Notes: generated from the sequence alone by a model not told the origin. A DNA stretch of 64,000 bases from Candidatus Tisiphia endosymbiont of Dioctria linearis (GCF_964026545.1 NZ_OZ032156.1:682001-746000); one strand, 5' to 3'. Positions 46,894 to 55,896 are shown, numbered from the stretch's first letter. Numbers and translations: made by a program.

Positions 46894-47688
46894 ATGATTC
46901 AAGAAATTAAGAATATCAACAATCTTAACTTAACATCAGAGTTAAAAGAATTTCCAAATCAAGGTGTACTTTGGGAAATTATAGAGAAAAACCAATCTGG
47001 AAAAATATTTGAGTTATCAGGTGGAGCTATATTAATTATGGAAAATTGTCCCGATCCATTTGTCTTTATTGCAGGGTTATTAACAGATGAGGCGATTAAG
47101 GATACGATCTCCCTTGTTGGTAATTTAAAGTTTCCAATGGTTTACTGCCACCTTAAATATCATCCTTTGTTTTTACGGCTTGGGTGGAATTTTCACTTAC
47201 GCACTGAACTTTCACTCAAAAATCTAAAAGACACTGGAGTGCCAAAACAACATGTAGATATTGAACCAATTAAGACGCTGGATATCTTTAAAAAATGCTT
47301 TCGGTACAAAGAACAATCTCAGCTATATGGTTCAGATAAAAATTTTTTAATGCATGGTACTGGATATGCGTTATGTCTTGGTTTGCAAGTTGTGAGTGAA
47401 GTTTACGCTAGTATTGGTGGCGATTACGCTGAAATAGGTGTTATCACCCATCCTGATTATCGTGGTAAAGGATACGGTAGACAAATTGTATCTCATTTAA
47501 TTACACAGTGTTTCAATACAAAAATAACTCCTAAATGGAGTTGCAACGTTGATAATAGAAGCTCATTACATACAGCTATGAAACTGGGATTTGAGATAAC
47601 CCGTTATTATACATTACTTGTCCCTGATCGCGGCAACGTTCTTTGCTCTAATTTGGCAAATTGGCTGAAAAATAATCCTTACCCGTGA
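46894..47688 (+). CDS. GNAT-family acetyltransferase
   Basis: The 264-residue protein has an N-terminal part of unclear function and a C-terminal GNAT domain with the acetyl-CoA-binding loop (PDYRGKGYGRQIV) preceded by the typical strand AEIGVITH and followed by WSCNVDNRSSLHTAMKLGF. The substrate is unknown. It is the last gene of a three-gene run starting at mscS. Confidence 0.8.
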   Translation: MIQEIKNINNLNLTSELKEFPNQGVLWEIIEKNQSGKIFELSGGAILIMENCPDPFVFIAGLLTDEAIKDTISLVGNLKFPMVYCHLKYHPLFLRLGWNFHLRTELSLKNLKDTGVPKQHVDIEPIKTLDIFKKCFRYKEQSQLYGSDKNFLMHGTGYALCLGLQVVSEVYASIGGDYAEIGVITHPDYRGKGYGRQIVSHLITQCFNTKITPKWSCNVDNRSSLHTAMKLGFEITRYYTLLVPDRGNVLCSNLANWLKNNPYP

Positions 47689-47697
47689 GAGTAAACT

Positions 47698-47750
47698 TAT
47701 GTAATGCGATTGTTTCGTTGCTGTATCGCCGCTCTTTGCTAATAGATGTT
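47698..47750. repeat. Palindromic repeat family B, half copy
   Basis: 'gcgattgtttcgttgctgtatcgcc' and 'tttgctaatagatg' form the right half of a family B unit. At 47772-47806 a segment 'aaaccgtgaacgcttac' parallels 'attcgtgaacgctcac' at 6583-6598. Confidence 0.6.
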
Positions 47751-47924
47751 TGGCAACTCAGATTTTTTATTCATCATAAGAAAATAGCAAAAAAACCGTG
47801 AACGCTTACAATATTTACTGTTTTTATATGAGGTAGCCCTTTGTTGAAATTAGCCTTTACATCTTATTATGATTGATGTAATATAAAATTGCTATTTTTG
47901 TAGCTATAGTAATAAACGTAATTT

Positions 47925-48240
47925 AGAATAGAGGTTGCGGACCCGGGGGCGGTACCCGGCGCTTCCACCAAAAAGTTGTAGTATATTTTGTAAGCAAAAC
48001 TTTATGGGGGCGAAATAGGATCGACGTGCTTAATAAAAAAATTATCTTTACTCGGTATAATTCCGCCGGACCTTGTGTCTTTGGGTTAAAAAAAAGAAAC
48101 GCAAATGATAATGAACGTTTCGTAGGAAATCAAGCACTAGCTGCTTAATCCTACGCGGTTGGGGGCTTAACCGGGCAACAGAAAAAGCCCCACTATTAGT
48201 AACTATGTTGGATTGACCGTTAGTTTATAAACACAGAACA
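47925..48240 (+). ncRNA. ssrA: tmRNA, circularly permuted two-piece type
   Basis: The gene has the alphaproteobacterial permuted order. The acceptor piece comes first and ends with GCTTCCACCA at 47970, with the T-arm CCCGGGGGCGGTACCCGG just before it. After an intervening segment the coding piece starts GGGGGCGAAATAGGATCGACG-like at 48006; GGGGGCG pairs with CGCTTCC of the acceptor with two G-U pairs. The tag reading frame GCA...TAA at 48101-48148 gives ANDNERFVGNQALAA, close to rickettsial tags in its ANDN start and ALAA end. The outer limits (about 47925 and 48240) are estimates. tmRNA rescues stalled ribosomes and tags the product for ClpXP. Confidence 0.93.
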
Positions 48241-48311
48241 GAAAATTATAGAATTAATTAGTTATTTCAGGTAGCCTCCAAAGTGTTATTTTCTTTATTT
48301 ATTTTATAACT

Positions 48312-48794
48312 ATGAACAACTCATATCAACAATTTCTTAATGAATGTATGTTGGAATTTGTAAAAAAGATTCTTACAAGAGTTCGTGCGGATAAGTTGCA
48401 GATGGATCAAATCTTGTATATTTCTTATAGAACTGACAATCCTGCCGTGGTCTTATCTTCTAGGATAAAAGCACGCTATCCAAAAGAAATAACTATAGTA
48501 ATGCAATATCAATTTGAAGATTTAACCGTAGGAGTCAATGGCTTCTCCGTAACAGTTAGTTTTGATGGTATCAAAGAAACGATTAATGTACCATTTGATT
48601 CTCTGATCAGTTTTGTTGATCCTAATAGTGGTTATAGCCTAAAATTTAAGCCAGAAGCAATCAAATCTAATCAATTATCGGACGCAAAACAAAGAGAAAC
48701 AATCAAGGGGAGTGTTGATTCTAGCAGTGAATCTAATTCAGCAGATAATATAATAGTTTTGGATAAATTTCGGAAACCCCGTAAACCAGTATAG
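48312..48794 (+). CDS. sspB: SspB-type ClpXP adaptor (alpha form)
   Basis: SspB delivers ssrA-tagged proteins to ClpXP. The 160 residues carry the alphaproteobacterial SspB core (YISYRTDNPAVVLSSRIKARYPKEI, VMQYQFEDLTV, FSVTVSFDGIKETINVPFDSLISFVDP), and an acidic/basic tail ending in VLDKFRKPRKP, which fits the ClpX-binding tail of SspB. It is encoded about 70 bases after tmRNA, so tag and adaptor genes are neighbours. Confidence 0.9.
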   Translation: MNNSYQQFLNECMLEFVKKILTRVRADKLQMDQILYISYRTDNPAVVLSSRIKARYPKEITIVMQYQFEDLTVGVNGFSVTVSFDGIKETINVPFDSLISFVDPNSGYSLKFKPEAIKSNQLSDAKQRETIKGSVDSSSESNSADNIIVLDKFRKPRKPV

Positions 48795-48798
48795 ATAT

Positions 48799-48892
48799 AC
48801 TCAAATGATTTGAAGAATTGGAGTTTAAAATAAGAGGCGATCACATGAGTACCACGTCGTTTTATGGAACAGATTCACAGAATCATTTGAGT
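48799..48892. repeat. Palindromic family C element at the start of rnhA
   Basis: The arms ACTCAAATGATT (48799-48810) and AATCATTTGAGT (48881-48892) are perfect complements. The element carries the ribosome binding site and ATG used by rnhA. A matching fragment lies at 15738-15760. Confidence 0.8.
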
Positions 48893-49369
48893 TTATACTC
48901 AAAGCAGAAGAGTATACCTAAAGTTATCATATATACTGATGGAGCTTGCTCAGGTAATCCTGGACCAGGTGGCTGGGGGGCATTGTTACAATTTAATGGA
49001 GTTTGTAAGGAGATATTTGGTCATGAGCTACACACCACTAATAATCGCATGGAAATGACAGCAGCAATTGAAGCGTTAAAAGTTCTTAAAAAATCATGCT
49101 GTGTAGAACTTTATACAGATAGTAAGTATTTACAGCTTGGAATAACTCAGTGGATTAACACCTGGATAAAAAATAACTGGCATAAAAACAACAATGATCC
49201 TATCAAGAATGTTGATTTATGGAAAAAATTGTACGACGAACTAGGTAAACACTCTATTATCTGGAATTGGGTTAAAGGTCATGGTAATAATAAGGGAAAT
49301 CAGATAGCCGATAGTCTGGCTGTCAAGGGAAAAGAAACTGCTATAAAAATGCTCAAATGTCATTCATAG
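48845..49369 (+). CDS. rnhA: Ribonuclease HI with a repeat-derived N-terminus
   Basis: RNase HI removes RNA from RNA-DNA hybrids. The catalytic carboxylates are visible in IYTDGACSGNPGPGGW (Asp), NNRMEMTAAIEAL (Glu), LYTDSKYLQ (Asp) and GNQIADSLA (Asp). The ATG at 48845 is preferred to 48818 because AAGAGG lies 9-14 bases upstream. The first ~25 residues before KVIIYTDG are additional to the normal enzyme and come from the family C palindrome, which also supplies the ribosome binding site. Its stop overlaps the next gene by 13 bases. Confidence 0.95.
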   Translation: MSTTSFYGTDSQNHLSLYSKQKSIPKVIIYTDGACSGNPGPGGWGALLQFNGVCKEIFGHELHTTNNRMEMTAAIEALKVLKKSCCVELYTDSKYLQLGITQWINTWIKNNWHKNNNDPIKNVDLWKKLYDELGKHSIIWNWVKGHGNNKGNQIADSLAVKGKETAIKMLKCHS

Positions 49370-49698
49370 ATAATTTTTTTATATCTATTTTCTCTAAGGA
49401 AATTGGGAAAGATCAATTTGGTAATAAATATTACGAAAGTAAAAAGCTTGATTATTTAGGTCAAGCTAGAAGACAGGTGGTTTATAAAGGTAAAGTAGAA
49501 GCGTCAAAAGTTCCACCTATGTGGCATGCTTGGCTGCACTATATGATCAATGAAGTGCCAATCAATAATGATAAATTCGACTGGCAACAAGATTATCTTC
49601 CTAATCTCACTGGTACTAGTTTGTCGCATAAGCTGGTAAAAAATAATACCACTAAAGCTGAATATAGTAGGTGGCAACCTTTAGGTAAATCAAAATAA
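49357..49698 (+). CDS. NADH dehydrogenase 17.2-kDa accessory subunit (NDUFA12 family)
   Basis: The 113-residue protein has the NDUFA12 features FGNKYYES, RRQVVYKGKVEASKVPPMWHAWLHY and PNLTGT, as in the complex I subunit B17.2 shared by alphaproteobacteria and mitochondria. It likely sits on the matrix/cytosolic arm of complex I. It overlaps rnhA by 13 bases and mlaD by one base, so the three genes are co-translated. Confidence 0.92.
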   Translation: MSFIDNFFISIFSKEIGKDQFGNKYYESKKLDYLGQARRQVVYKGKVEASKVPPMWHAWLHYMINEVPINNDKFDWQQDYLPNLTGTSLSHKLVKNNTTKAEYSRWQPLGKSK

Positions 49699-50153
49699 TG
49701 AAACAGAATATTATAGAAACTTTAGTTGGCTTTATAGTAATACTAGTTGCTTTAGCCTTTTTTATTTTTGCTTATAAAATTGGTAGTTCATCAAGATCCG
49801 AAGCTGGGTATATGCTTAAAGCAAATTTTCAAAATTCTGAAGGGATAGTTAAAGGAAGTGACGTGATGTTAGCTGGGGTAAAAATCGGATCAGTAACTAA
49901 CGTAACTTTAGATAAGACTAGTTTTTTTGCCTTATTAACGATTTGCATCAATAACGATATAAAGTTGCCTAAAGACACTAGTATAGCGATAGTCACAAGT
50001 GGTATAATTGGTGGTAGATATATATCCGTAACTCCAGGTTCATCTGAAGAGAATTTGGCGATAGGCGATCAGATAAAATATACTCAGTCGGCGGTTAATA
50101 TTGAATCCTTGATAGGTAAGTTAATTTATTCTTTTGGTAGTGGTAAGAGGTAA
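49698..50153 (+). CDS. mlaD: MlaD-type phospholipid-transport substrate-binding protein
   Basis: The 151 residues show one N-terminal transmembrane helix (IVILVALAFFIFAYKIG) and the MCE domain (LKANFQNSEGIVKGSDVMLAGVKIGSV, SGIIGGRYISVTPGS). MlaD forms a periplasmic hexamer that carries phospholipids between the inner and outer membranes with the MlaFEB ABC complex. The start ATG overlaps the stop of the preceding gene. MlaE and MlaF are not in this window. Confidence 0.94.
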   Translation: MKQNIIETLVGFIVILVALAFFIFAYKIGSSSRSEAGYMLKANFQNSEGIVKGSDVMLAGVKIGSVTNVTLDKTSFFALLTICINNDIKLPKDTSIAIVTSGIIGGRYISVTPGSSEENLAIGDQIKYTQSAVNIESLIGKLIYSFGSGKR

Positions 50154-50393
50154 TATTAAATTTTATTCAATAATCCTATTAGTGTACATTGCAAATTAGT
50201 GTATAATTGTAGTGACAAGGATTATTATATTAACTAGTTAGGGAATAAAAAAATAAGCAATATCGCAAAAATAATGAAAACAGTTATTAGTGGAGCAAAA
50301 AAATCTATTATATTTATAGATATAACAGATTTTGCCATAACTTGTTATATCGAATTCAGGTTATATTACAAAATGAAATAAGTTATAATCACA
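50154..50393. promoter_or_regulatory. Likely promoter region of the type IV secretion cluster
   Basis: The 240 bases hold a direct-repeat motif at 50179-50204 (TTAGTGTACATT, six bases, TAGTGTATAA) and AT-rich sequence before virB8. A 36-codon frame (50275-50385, MKTVISGAKK...) has no lipobox and no similarity to VirB7, so it is not called as a gene. Confidence 0.5.
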
Positions 50394-51134
50394 ATGTTTA
50401 AATTATCGAATGTATTAAATATACTAAAATCACCTACTAATCCCACGATAGAACCCAAAAATGTTCAGTCTGGTAACTTTGTTAAAATTACCAGGAATTG
50501 GTACGAAGAAAAATCTGATAGAATCATTGTACAACGTAATATTTTGTTGGTAATATCTATATTACTGATGCTTCTTATAATGGCATCTATAGTATCGGTG
50601 ACCATAGCAATAAATTCAAGAGAGTTTAGCCCTTTTGTTATCCAAATTGATAATAGCACCGGGGCAGCAACAATTGTAAATCCAATATCTTCGGAGATAC
50701 TAAGTGGCAATGATGCACTTTCAAGATATTTTATAAAAAAATACCTAATAGCTAGAGAAACCTATAATCCTGTTGATTTTGATACTGAAGCCCGGAAAAG
50801 CGTTAGGTTATTATCTTCAAGTTCAGTATATTATAACTATCTCGGCTACATAAAAAATAAAGATATAGATCCAGTTTTAATGTATGGTCAAAACAACACA
50901 ACTTTTCTATTAATTAAATCTTGGTCAAAATTACAAGAAAATTTAAAAGAAAATAAAAATAAATATATGGTTAGGTTCTCTATTAATGAAACAGCAGGTA
51001 GTAAAAAGGTTTCTAATAAAATAGCTGTAGTAAGTTTCGCCTATATTCCAATGGAATTAACAGATGCAGACCGAGATATTAATCCAGTAGGCTTTCAAAT
51101 TAATGATTACAGGGTAGATGATGATAATAGCTAG
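50394..51134 (+). CDS. virB8: Type IV secretion inner-membrane protein VirB8
   Basis: VirB8 is a bitopic protein of the inner-membrane complex of the Rvh-type secretion system. The 246 residues have a cytosolic N-terminus of about 45 residues, one transmembrane helix (LLVISILLMLLIMASIVSVTI, about 44-64) and the periplasmic NTF2-like domain with SREFSPFVIQIDNSTG, RYFIKKYLIARETYNP and the closing NPVGFQINDYRVD. The stop overlaps the start of virB9 by 17 bases. Confidence 0.92.
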   Translation: MFKLSNVLNILKSPTNPTIEPKNVQSGNFVKITRNWYEEKSDRIIVQRNILLVISILLMLLIMASIVSVTIAINSREFSPFVIQIDNSTGAATIVNPISSEILSGNDALSRYFIKKYLIARETYNPVDFDTEARKSVRLLSSSSVYYNYLGYIKNKDIDPVLMYGQNNTTFLLIKSWSKLQENLKENKNKYMVRFSINETAGSKKVSNKIAVVSFAYIPMELTDADRDINPVGFQINDYRVDDDNS

Positions 51135-51573
51135 ACTTCTTTTTACAGCAATAATATTATTGTATTCGGTTATTGCCAATGCTGATACAAGTAATATGCA
51201 TATAGATAATGATTTAGATGACCTAGCCATAACTACTGATAACAGAATTAAAACTTATATACATAATCCTAATGAGGTTTATTTATTAGTTCTACATTTT
51301 GGGTTTCAGTCAAGTATAGAATTTGCCAAAAATGAGGAAATACAAAATATTGTTCTAGGAGAATCATACGCTTGGAAAATGACTCCGTTGGCAAACAGAT
51401 TATTCATTAAGCCATTGGAAAAAAACATTAGAACAAATATGACTATAATAACTAATAAAAGGACTTACCAATTCGATGTTGTATCTAAAGAATTGGAAGA
51501 AGGACGTGAAAAGGATTTGGTGTATGTAGTTAGGTTTTATTATCCTAAGAAAGGCTTTAGTACTACACAATAG
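51118..51573 (+). CDS. virB9: VirB9-type protein, short form without the C-terminal domain
   Basis: The 151-residue product has a signal peptide (MMIIARLLFTAIILLYSVIANA) and the N-terminal VirB9/CagX domain (DNRIKTYIHNPNEVYLLVLHFGFQSSIEF and ESYAWKMTPLANRLFIKPLE). Full VirB9 proteins are about 250 residues; the C-terminal domain that forms the outer-membrane pore with VirB7 and VirB10 is missing. A shortened second VirB9 copy is known in rickettsial Rvh systems, so this may be that form. No downstream frame resembles the missing part. Confidence 0.85.
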   Translation: MMIIARLLFTAIILLYSVIANADTSNMHIDNDLDDLAITTDNRIKTYIHNPNEVYLLVLHFGFQSSIEFAKNEEIQNIVLGESYAWKMTPLANRLFIKPLEKNIRTNMTIITNKRTYQFDVVSKELEEGREKDLVYVVRFYYPKKGFSTTQ

Positions 51574-51650
51574 ATTTATTGTTAGTGCTAATCTGGTTAG
51601 CTCTAATCTACATTTTAGATGATTTTTTTATAAATTGATATTAATTTAAC

Positions 51651-53105
51651 ATGGCAGAACAAGATAATACTACTTCTCAATCTGGTACAGAGGAACAAGA
51701 CATACCAGAAGTTCAAAATGAACTGTCAAAAGTTGCAACTAATCCTAAGCAAAGTATTGCGATTTTGCTTGTCATTTCTGCCGTTTTTATATTTATTTTT
51801 TTTAAACTTTTTATTAGTGATAATAAACCAGAGGAGGTGGTAGTAGCTCCGTCAGCACCTACTGATATTACTAAACCGACACAAGATAACTCTAAAAATA
51901 TACCAGAAATTCCAAAATTACCAGAAGCACCTAAGCTGGAAGCACCTGTGGATCGTCCACCACCACCTCCTCCACAACTTCTCTCCCCTAAAGTTACTGA
52001 ACCAACAGTTCCTTTACCACCTCCTTCAGGAGATAGTAATGCTGACAAAGCTACTCTTCCTTCCATTACGCCAACAGCCCTTCCTGGGAAATTAACTGAA
52101 AGTGATGAGGAAAAGAACCGTCGTGAAGCAAAGAGAAAATCTGCTATAGTATTAATTGCAGGAGTTCCAGAGAAAAAAACACCTGATCAGATTGCCGAAG
52201 AAGCAAATTTTCAAGATCGTGGGGATATGGCATTTGTTCTGGCTCGTGGTAAGATAATGGAAGCGGTATTAGAGAGTGCTATTAATACTGATTTTGGTGG
52301 AGAGATAAGAGCAATAATTAGCAGAGATGTATTCTCTGAAAAGGAGAAGATTATTTTAATTCCTAAAGGATCAAAGATTTTTGGTGTTTATGCAACTGGT
52401 ACTGATGGAGCGTATGGTCGAATTTCCATAATATGGAATCGTATCGATCTATCAAGTGGTTATACCATTAACTTAGATGCTCTGGCTGTTGATAATCTTG
52501 GAAGGAAAGGTGAACAAGGAAGAGTAGATAATAAATTTAAAGAACGATTAACCAATGCTGTATTATCATCAGCATTTAATATTGGACTTGCCACTGCTCT
52601 TGACAAGGTGGTAGCTCCGCCGGTTAATGCACAAGCTACCGCTGCTAATACTGCTATCGCTGTTAACATACAAAATTTGGCACAAAGTATTAATAATGGT
52701 TCCGGTACCGAGGATGTTAAAATTGCACAGATATGTTCTAGTGTGATGAATGCTATTACTGATAAAGCTTCAACAGCCTATATTTCCATGATACAGGCTT
52801 GTAACACTGCTCGTAATCCAGTTGGGTCACAACCTGGTCAAAGACTTATTGCGTTATTGAATGCAGTAACTAGTGCAGCAGCTAGTTTGTTATCTAGTAC
52901 GGCAACCGCTACCACTCCAACCCAGGCACAAGCAGCTTCAAAACAAGCTTTTACTGATGTCAGTAATACTGTAAAAGATATGATGAAGCAACAGGAATTT
53001 AAACCAACTATTACCATAGATCAAGGTACGATAATCAAGATTTATGTCAATAAAGATTATAAATTTCCTCAAGCTGTACTAAGAAAATCAAGATTAATAA
53101 AATGA
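51651..53105 (+). CDS. virB10: Type IV secretion scaffold protein VirB10
   Basis: VirB10 spans from the inner membrane to the outer-membrane pore and senses energy from the ATPases. The 484 residues have a cytosolic N-terminus, one transmembrane helix (SIAILLVISAVFIFIFFKLF, about 35-54), a proline-rich periplasmic spacer (residues 65-130 with PPPPPPQL), and the C-terminal barrel domain with ISRDVFSEKEKIILIPKGSKIFG and GTIIKIYVNKD. An Ala/Thr/Ser-rich insert (about 320-440) lies in the barrel domain's antenna region, longer than in many homologs. The end overlaps virB11 by four bases. Confidence 0.93.
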   Translation: MAEQDNTTSQSGTEEQDIPEVQNELSKVATNPKQSIAILLVISAVFIFIFFKLFISDNKPEEVVVAPSAPTDITKPTQDNSKNIPEIPKLPEAPKLEAPVDRPPPPPPQLLSPKVTEPTVPLPPPSGDSNADKATLPSITPTALPGKLTESDEEKNRREAKRKSAIVLIAGVPEKKTPDQIAEEANFQDRGDMAFVLARGKIMEAVLESAINTDFGGEIRAIISRDVFSEKEKIILIPKGSKIFGVYATGTDGAYGRISIIWNRIDLSSGYTINLDALAVDNLGRKGEQGRVDNKFKERLTNAVLSSAFNIGLATALDKVVAPPVNAQATAANTAIAVNIQNLAQSINNGSGTEDVKIAQICSSVMNAITDKASTAYISMIQACNTARNPVGSQPGQRLIALLNAVTSAAASLLSSTATATTPTQAQAASKQAFTDVSNTVKDMMKQQEFKPTITIDQGTIIKIYVNKDYKFPQAVLRKSRLIK

Positions 53106-54094
53106 GTGATAATTTTGCTGCATTAGAGACTTTTCTATTACCATTTAAAGAATTATTCGCAGAAGATGGTATTAATGAGATCATGGTAAACAAACCGGGA
53201 GAAGTATGGGTTGAAAAGAAAGGAGATCAATTTTGTAAATTGGTACCTGAGCTTGATTTCGAACATCTTATATCACTTGGTAGGTTGGTAGCTCAGTCAA
53301 CTGATCAGATAATTTCCGAAGAAAGACCTTTACTTTCCGCCTCATTACCCAATGGTTACCGTATCCAAGTAGTATTTCCTCCTGCTTGTGAACCAGGCTA
53401 TGTTGGGTATGCTATCAGGAAAGGTAGTGCAATGAATCTCACGTTAGATCAATATGACAAGATGGGAGCTTTTGATTCAACATCTACAGGGGAATTGATT
53501 GACGAGAATGAAGAAATCTTAAACAACTATCTGAAAGAAAATAAAATAAAAGAATTTATTCGACATGCAGTAATTTCTAAGAAAAATATTATTATTAGTG
53601 GTGGGACATCCACTGGTAAAACAACCTTTACTAACGCTGCCTTAGCAGAAATTCCAAATAGTGAGCGATTAATCACTGTGGAAGATGCACGAGAGGTAAT
53701 TCTAACAAGCCATCCTAATAAATTACATCTCCTAGCTTCAAAAGGGGGGCAAGGGCGTGCAAAAGTTACTACTCAGGATTTGATTGAGGCGTGTTTACGT
53801 CTAAGACCTGATAGAATTATTGTCGGTGAACTTAGGGGGGCTGAAGCATTTAGTTTTTTACGAGCCATTAATACAGGACATCCTGGTTCTATATCTACTT
53901 TACATGCTGATGCACCAGCTATGGCTATAGAACAACTTAAGTTAATGGTTATGCAAGCTAGTCTAGGTATGCCACCGGATGAGGTAAAAAAATATATATT
54001 AGCGGTCGTCGATATTGTGGTACAATTAAAGCGAGGTAGTGGCGGTAAAAGATATGTCTCAGAAATATACTATAGTAAGAATAGGCAAGGCTAA
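53102..54094 (+). CDS. virB11: Type IV secretion ATPase VirB11
   Basis: VirB11 is a hexameric ATPase at the cytosolic face. The 330 residues show Walker A GGTSTGKTT (167-175), the Asp box ITVEDAREV, Walker B RPDRIIVGELRGAEAFSFL and the His box TGHPGSISTLHAD. It overlaps virB10 by four bases and ends two bases before virD4. Confidence 0.96.
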   Translation: MSDNFAALETFLLPFKELFAEDGINEIMVNKPGEVWVEKKGDQFCKLVPELDFEHLISLGRLVAQSTDQIISEERPLLSASLPNGYRIQVVFPPACEPGYVGYAIRKGSAMNLTLDQYDKMGAFDSTSTGELIDENEEILNNYLKENKIKEFIRHAVISKKNIIISGGTSTGKTTFTNAALAEIPNSERLITVEDAREVILTSHPNKLHLLASKGGQGRAKVTTQDLIEACLRLRPDRIIVGELRGAEAFSFLRAINTGHPGSISTLHADAPAMAIEQLKLMVMQASLGMPPDEVKKYILAVVDIVVQLKRGSGGKRYVSEIYYSKNRQG

Positions 54095-54096
54095 CG

Positions 54097-55866
54097 ATGG
54101 AATGGCATAAAATACAAAAACTTACTCGTAACATTTTAGGGCATGCTATAATACACCCATTGGTAATATTTTGTACGATATGGGTAAGTGGGGCGATAGT
54201 TGCATTTATTACTAACGAAACTAGAGTCCTAAATATTGACTTAGTAGCCATAGACATAGCTTATAAGTGGTTTTATTGGTTAGTTAGTGTATGGTCACAA
54301 TTAGATATTCAAGCATATAATTACTTAAAAATTAAGTTAATATTAGCCCTGACTATGCCAACAATTATAGTCATCATATTCTATTGGAAGAATTTTAAAA
54401 GAATAAAAAGTTTACAATTTTTTACTCAGCCAGAGAAAGTTTATGGTGATGCTAGTTGGGCTACTGAAGATGATATAAGTAGAGCTAGTCTAAGGGCAAA
54501 ACATGGTATGTTACTTGGTACTAATAGTGGCGGATATTTTGTTGCTGATGGGTTTCAACATGCTTTACTTTTCGCCCCAACCGGTTCAGGTAAAGGTGTA
54601 GGATTTGTTATTCCCAATTTATTATTTTGGGAACATTCTATAATAGTACATGACATTAAGCTGGAAAATCATGGTCTTACAAGTGGTTGGCGGCAAAAAC
54701 AAGGGCAACGTGTATTTGTTTGGGAGCCATCAAATCCTGATGGGATAACTCATTGCTACAATCCGATAGATTGGGTAAGTACCAAACCAGGTCAAATGGT
54801 GGATGACGTACAAAAAATCTCAAATCTGATTATGCCTGAAAAAGATTTTTGGAATAATGAGGCACGCAGTTTATTTCTCGGTGTGGTACTATACTTAATT
54901 GCTGACCCAACAAAAACTAAATCTTTTGGTGAAGTTGTGAGAACAATGCGTAGTGATGACGTAGTGTATAATTTGGCAGTAGTTTTAGATACTTTAGGCA
55001 AAGTAATACATCCTGTTGCCTATATGAATATAGCAGCATTTTTACAAAAAGCAGATAAAGAACGTTCAGGTGTTATCTCAACAATGAACTCCTCCTTAGA
55101 ATTATGGGCAAATCCCCTTATTGATGCTGCTACTGCCTCATCTGACTTTAATATACTTGAGTTTAAAAAGATTAAAACAACAGTGTATGTTGGTCTAACT
55201 CCTGATAACATACAACGTTTGCAAAAACTGATGCAGGTTTTTTACCAGCAGGCTACAGAATTTTTAAGTCGTAAAATGCCTGATCTAAAAGAAGAGCCTT
55301 ATGGGGTGATGTTCTTACTTGATGAATTCCCTACTTTAGGAAAAATGGAAACATTTAAGGCTGGTATCGCCTTCTTCAGGGGATATAGAGTTCGTCTATT
55401 CTTGATTATCCAAGATACTCAACAGCTCAAAGGAACTTATGAGGATGCTGGTATGAATTCGTTTCTGTCAAATTCTACATATCGTATTACTTTTGCAGCT
55501 AATAACTATGAAACAGCTAACTTAATATCTCAGCTAGTTGGTAATAAGACAGTTGAACAACGCTCTTATAGTAAACCAATATTTTTTGATCTAAATATTT
55601 CAACAAGAACGCAGAATGTATCGCAAGTTTCAAGAGCTCTGCTTTTACCTCAAGAAGTAATTCAATTACCAAAAGATGAACAAATCGTTTTAATTGAATC
55701 TTTCCCGCCTATAAAATCTTTAAAAATTAAGTATTATGAAGATAAGTTCTTTACAAATAGGCTATTACCCCCTACATTTATTCCAACTCAAAAACCTTAT
55801 GATCCAAATAAAAATAATGTAGATGAGGATCAAGAAAATACAGATTCTACCACTAAAGAAGATTAA
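54097..55866 (+). CDS. virD4: Type IV secretion coupling protein VirD4
   Basis: VirD4 brings substrates to the secretion channel. The 589-residue protein has two N-terminal transmembrane helices (about 18-40 and 84-98), Walker A PTGSGKG (161-167), Walker B VMFLLDEFPTLGKM and the conserved VYVGLTPDN and LFLIIQDTQQLKGTY segments. The tail is acidic and Asn/Asp-rich. It is the last vir gene; gppA follows after 30 bases. Confidence 0.97.
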   Translation: MEWHKIQKLTRNILGHAIIHPLVIFCTIWVSGAIVAFITNETRVLNIDLVAIDIAYKWFYWLVSVWSQLDIQAYNYLKIKLILALTMPTIIVIIFYWKNFKRIKSLQFFTQPEKVYGDASWATEDDISRASLRAKHGMLLGTNSGGYFVADGFQHALLFAPTGSGKGVGFVIPNLLFWEHSIIVHDIKLENHGLTSGWRQKQGQRVFVWEPSNPDGITHCYNPIDWVSTKPGQMVDDVQKISNLIMPEKDFWNNEARSLFLGVVLYLIADPTKTKSFGEVVRTMRSDDVVYNLAVVLDTLGKVIHPVAYMNIAAFLQKADKERSGVISTMNSSLELWANPLIDAATASSDFNILEFKKIKTTVYVGLTPDNIQRLQKLMQVFYQQATEFLSRKMPDLKEEPYGVMFLLDEFPTLGKMETFKAGIAFFRGYRVRLFLIIQDTQQLKGTYEDAGMNSFLSNSTYRITFAANNYETANLISQLVGNKTVEQRSYSKPIFFDLNISTRTQNVSQVSRALLLPQEVIQLPKDEQIVLIESFPPIKSLKIKYYEDKFFTNRLLPPTFIPTQKPYDPNKNNVDEDQENTDSTTKED

Positions 55867-55896
55867 TTTTGTAAGTAAGAAGTAAGATAAATCTCT

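Noticed and set aside
50275..50385. Small frame upstream of virB8 considered as virB7
   Set aside because: It has no lipobox, no ribosome binding site and no similarity to VirB7.
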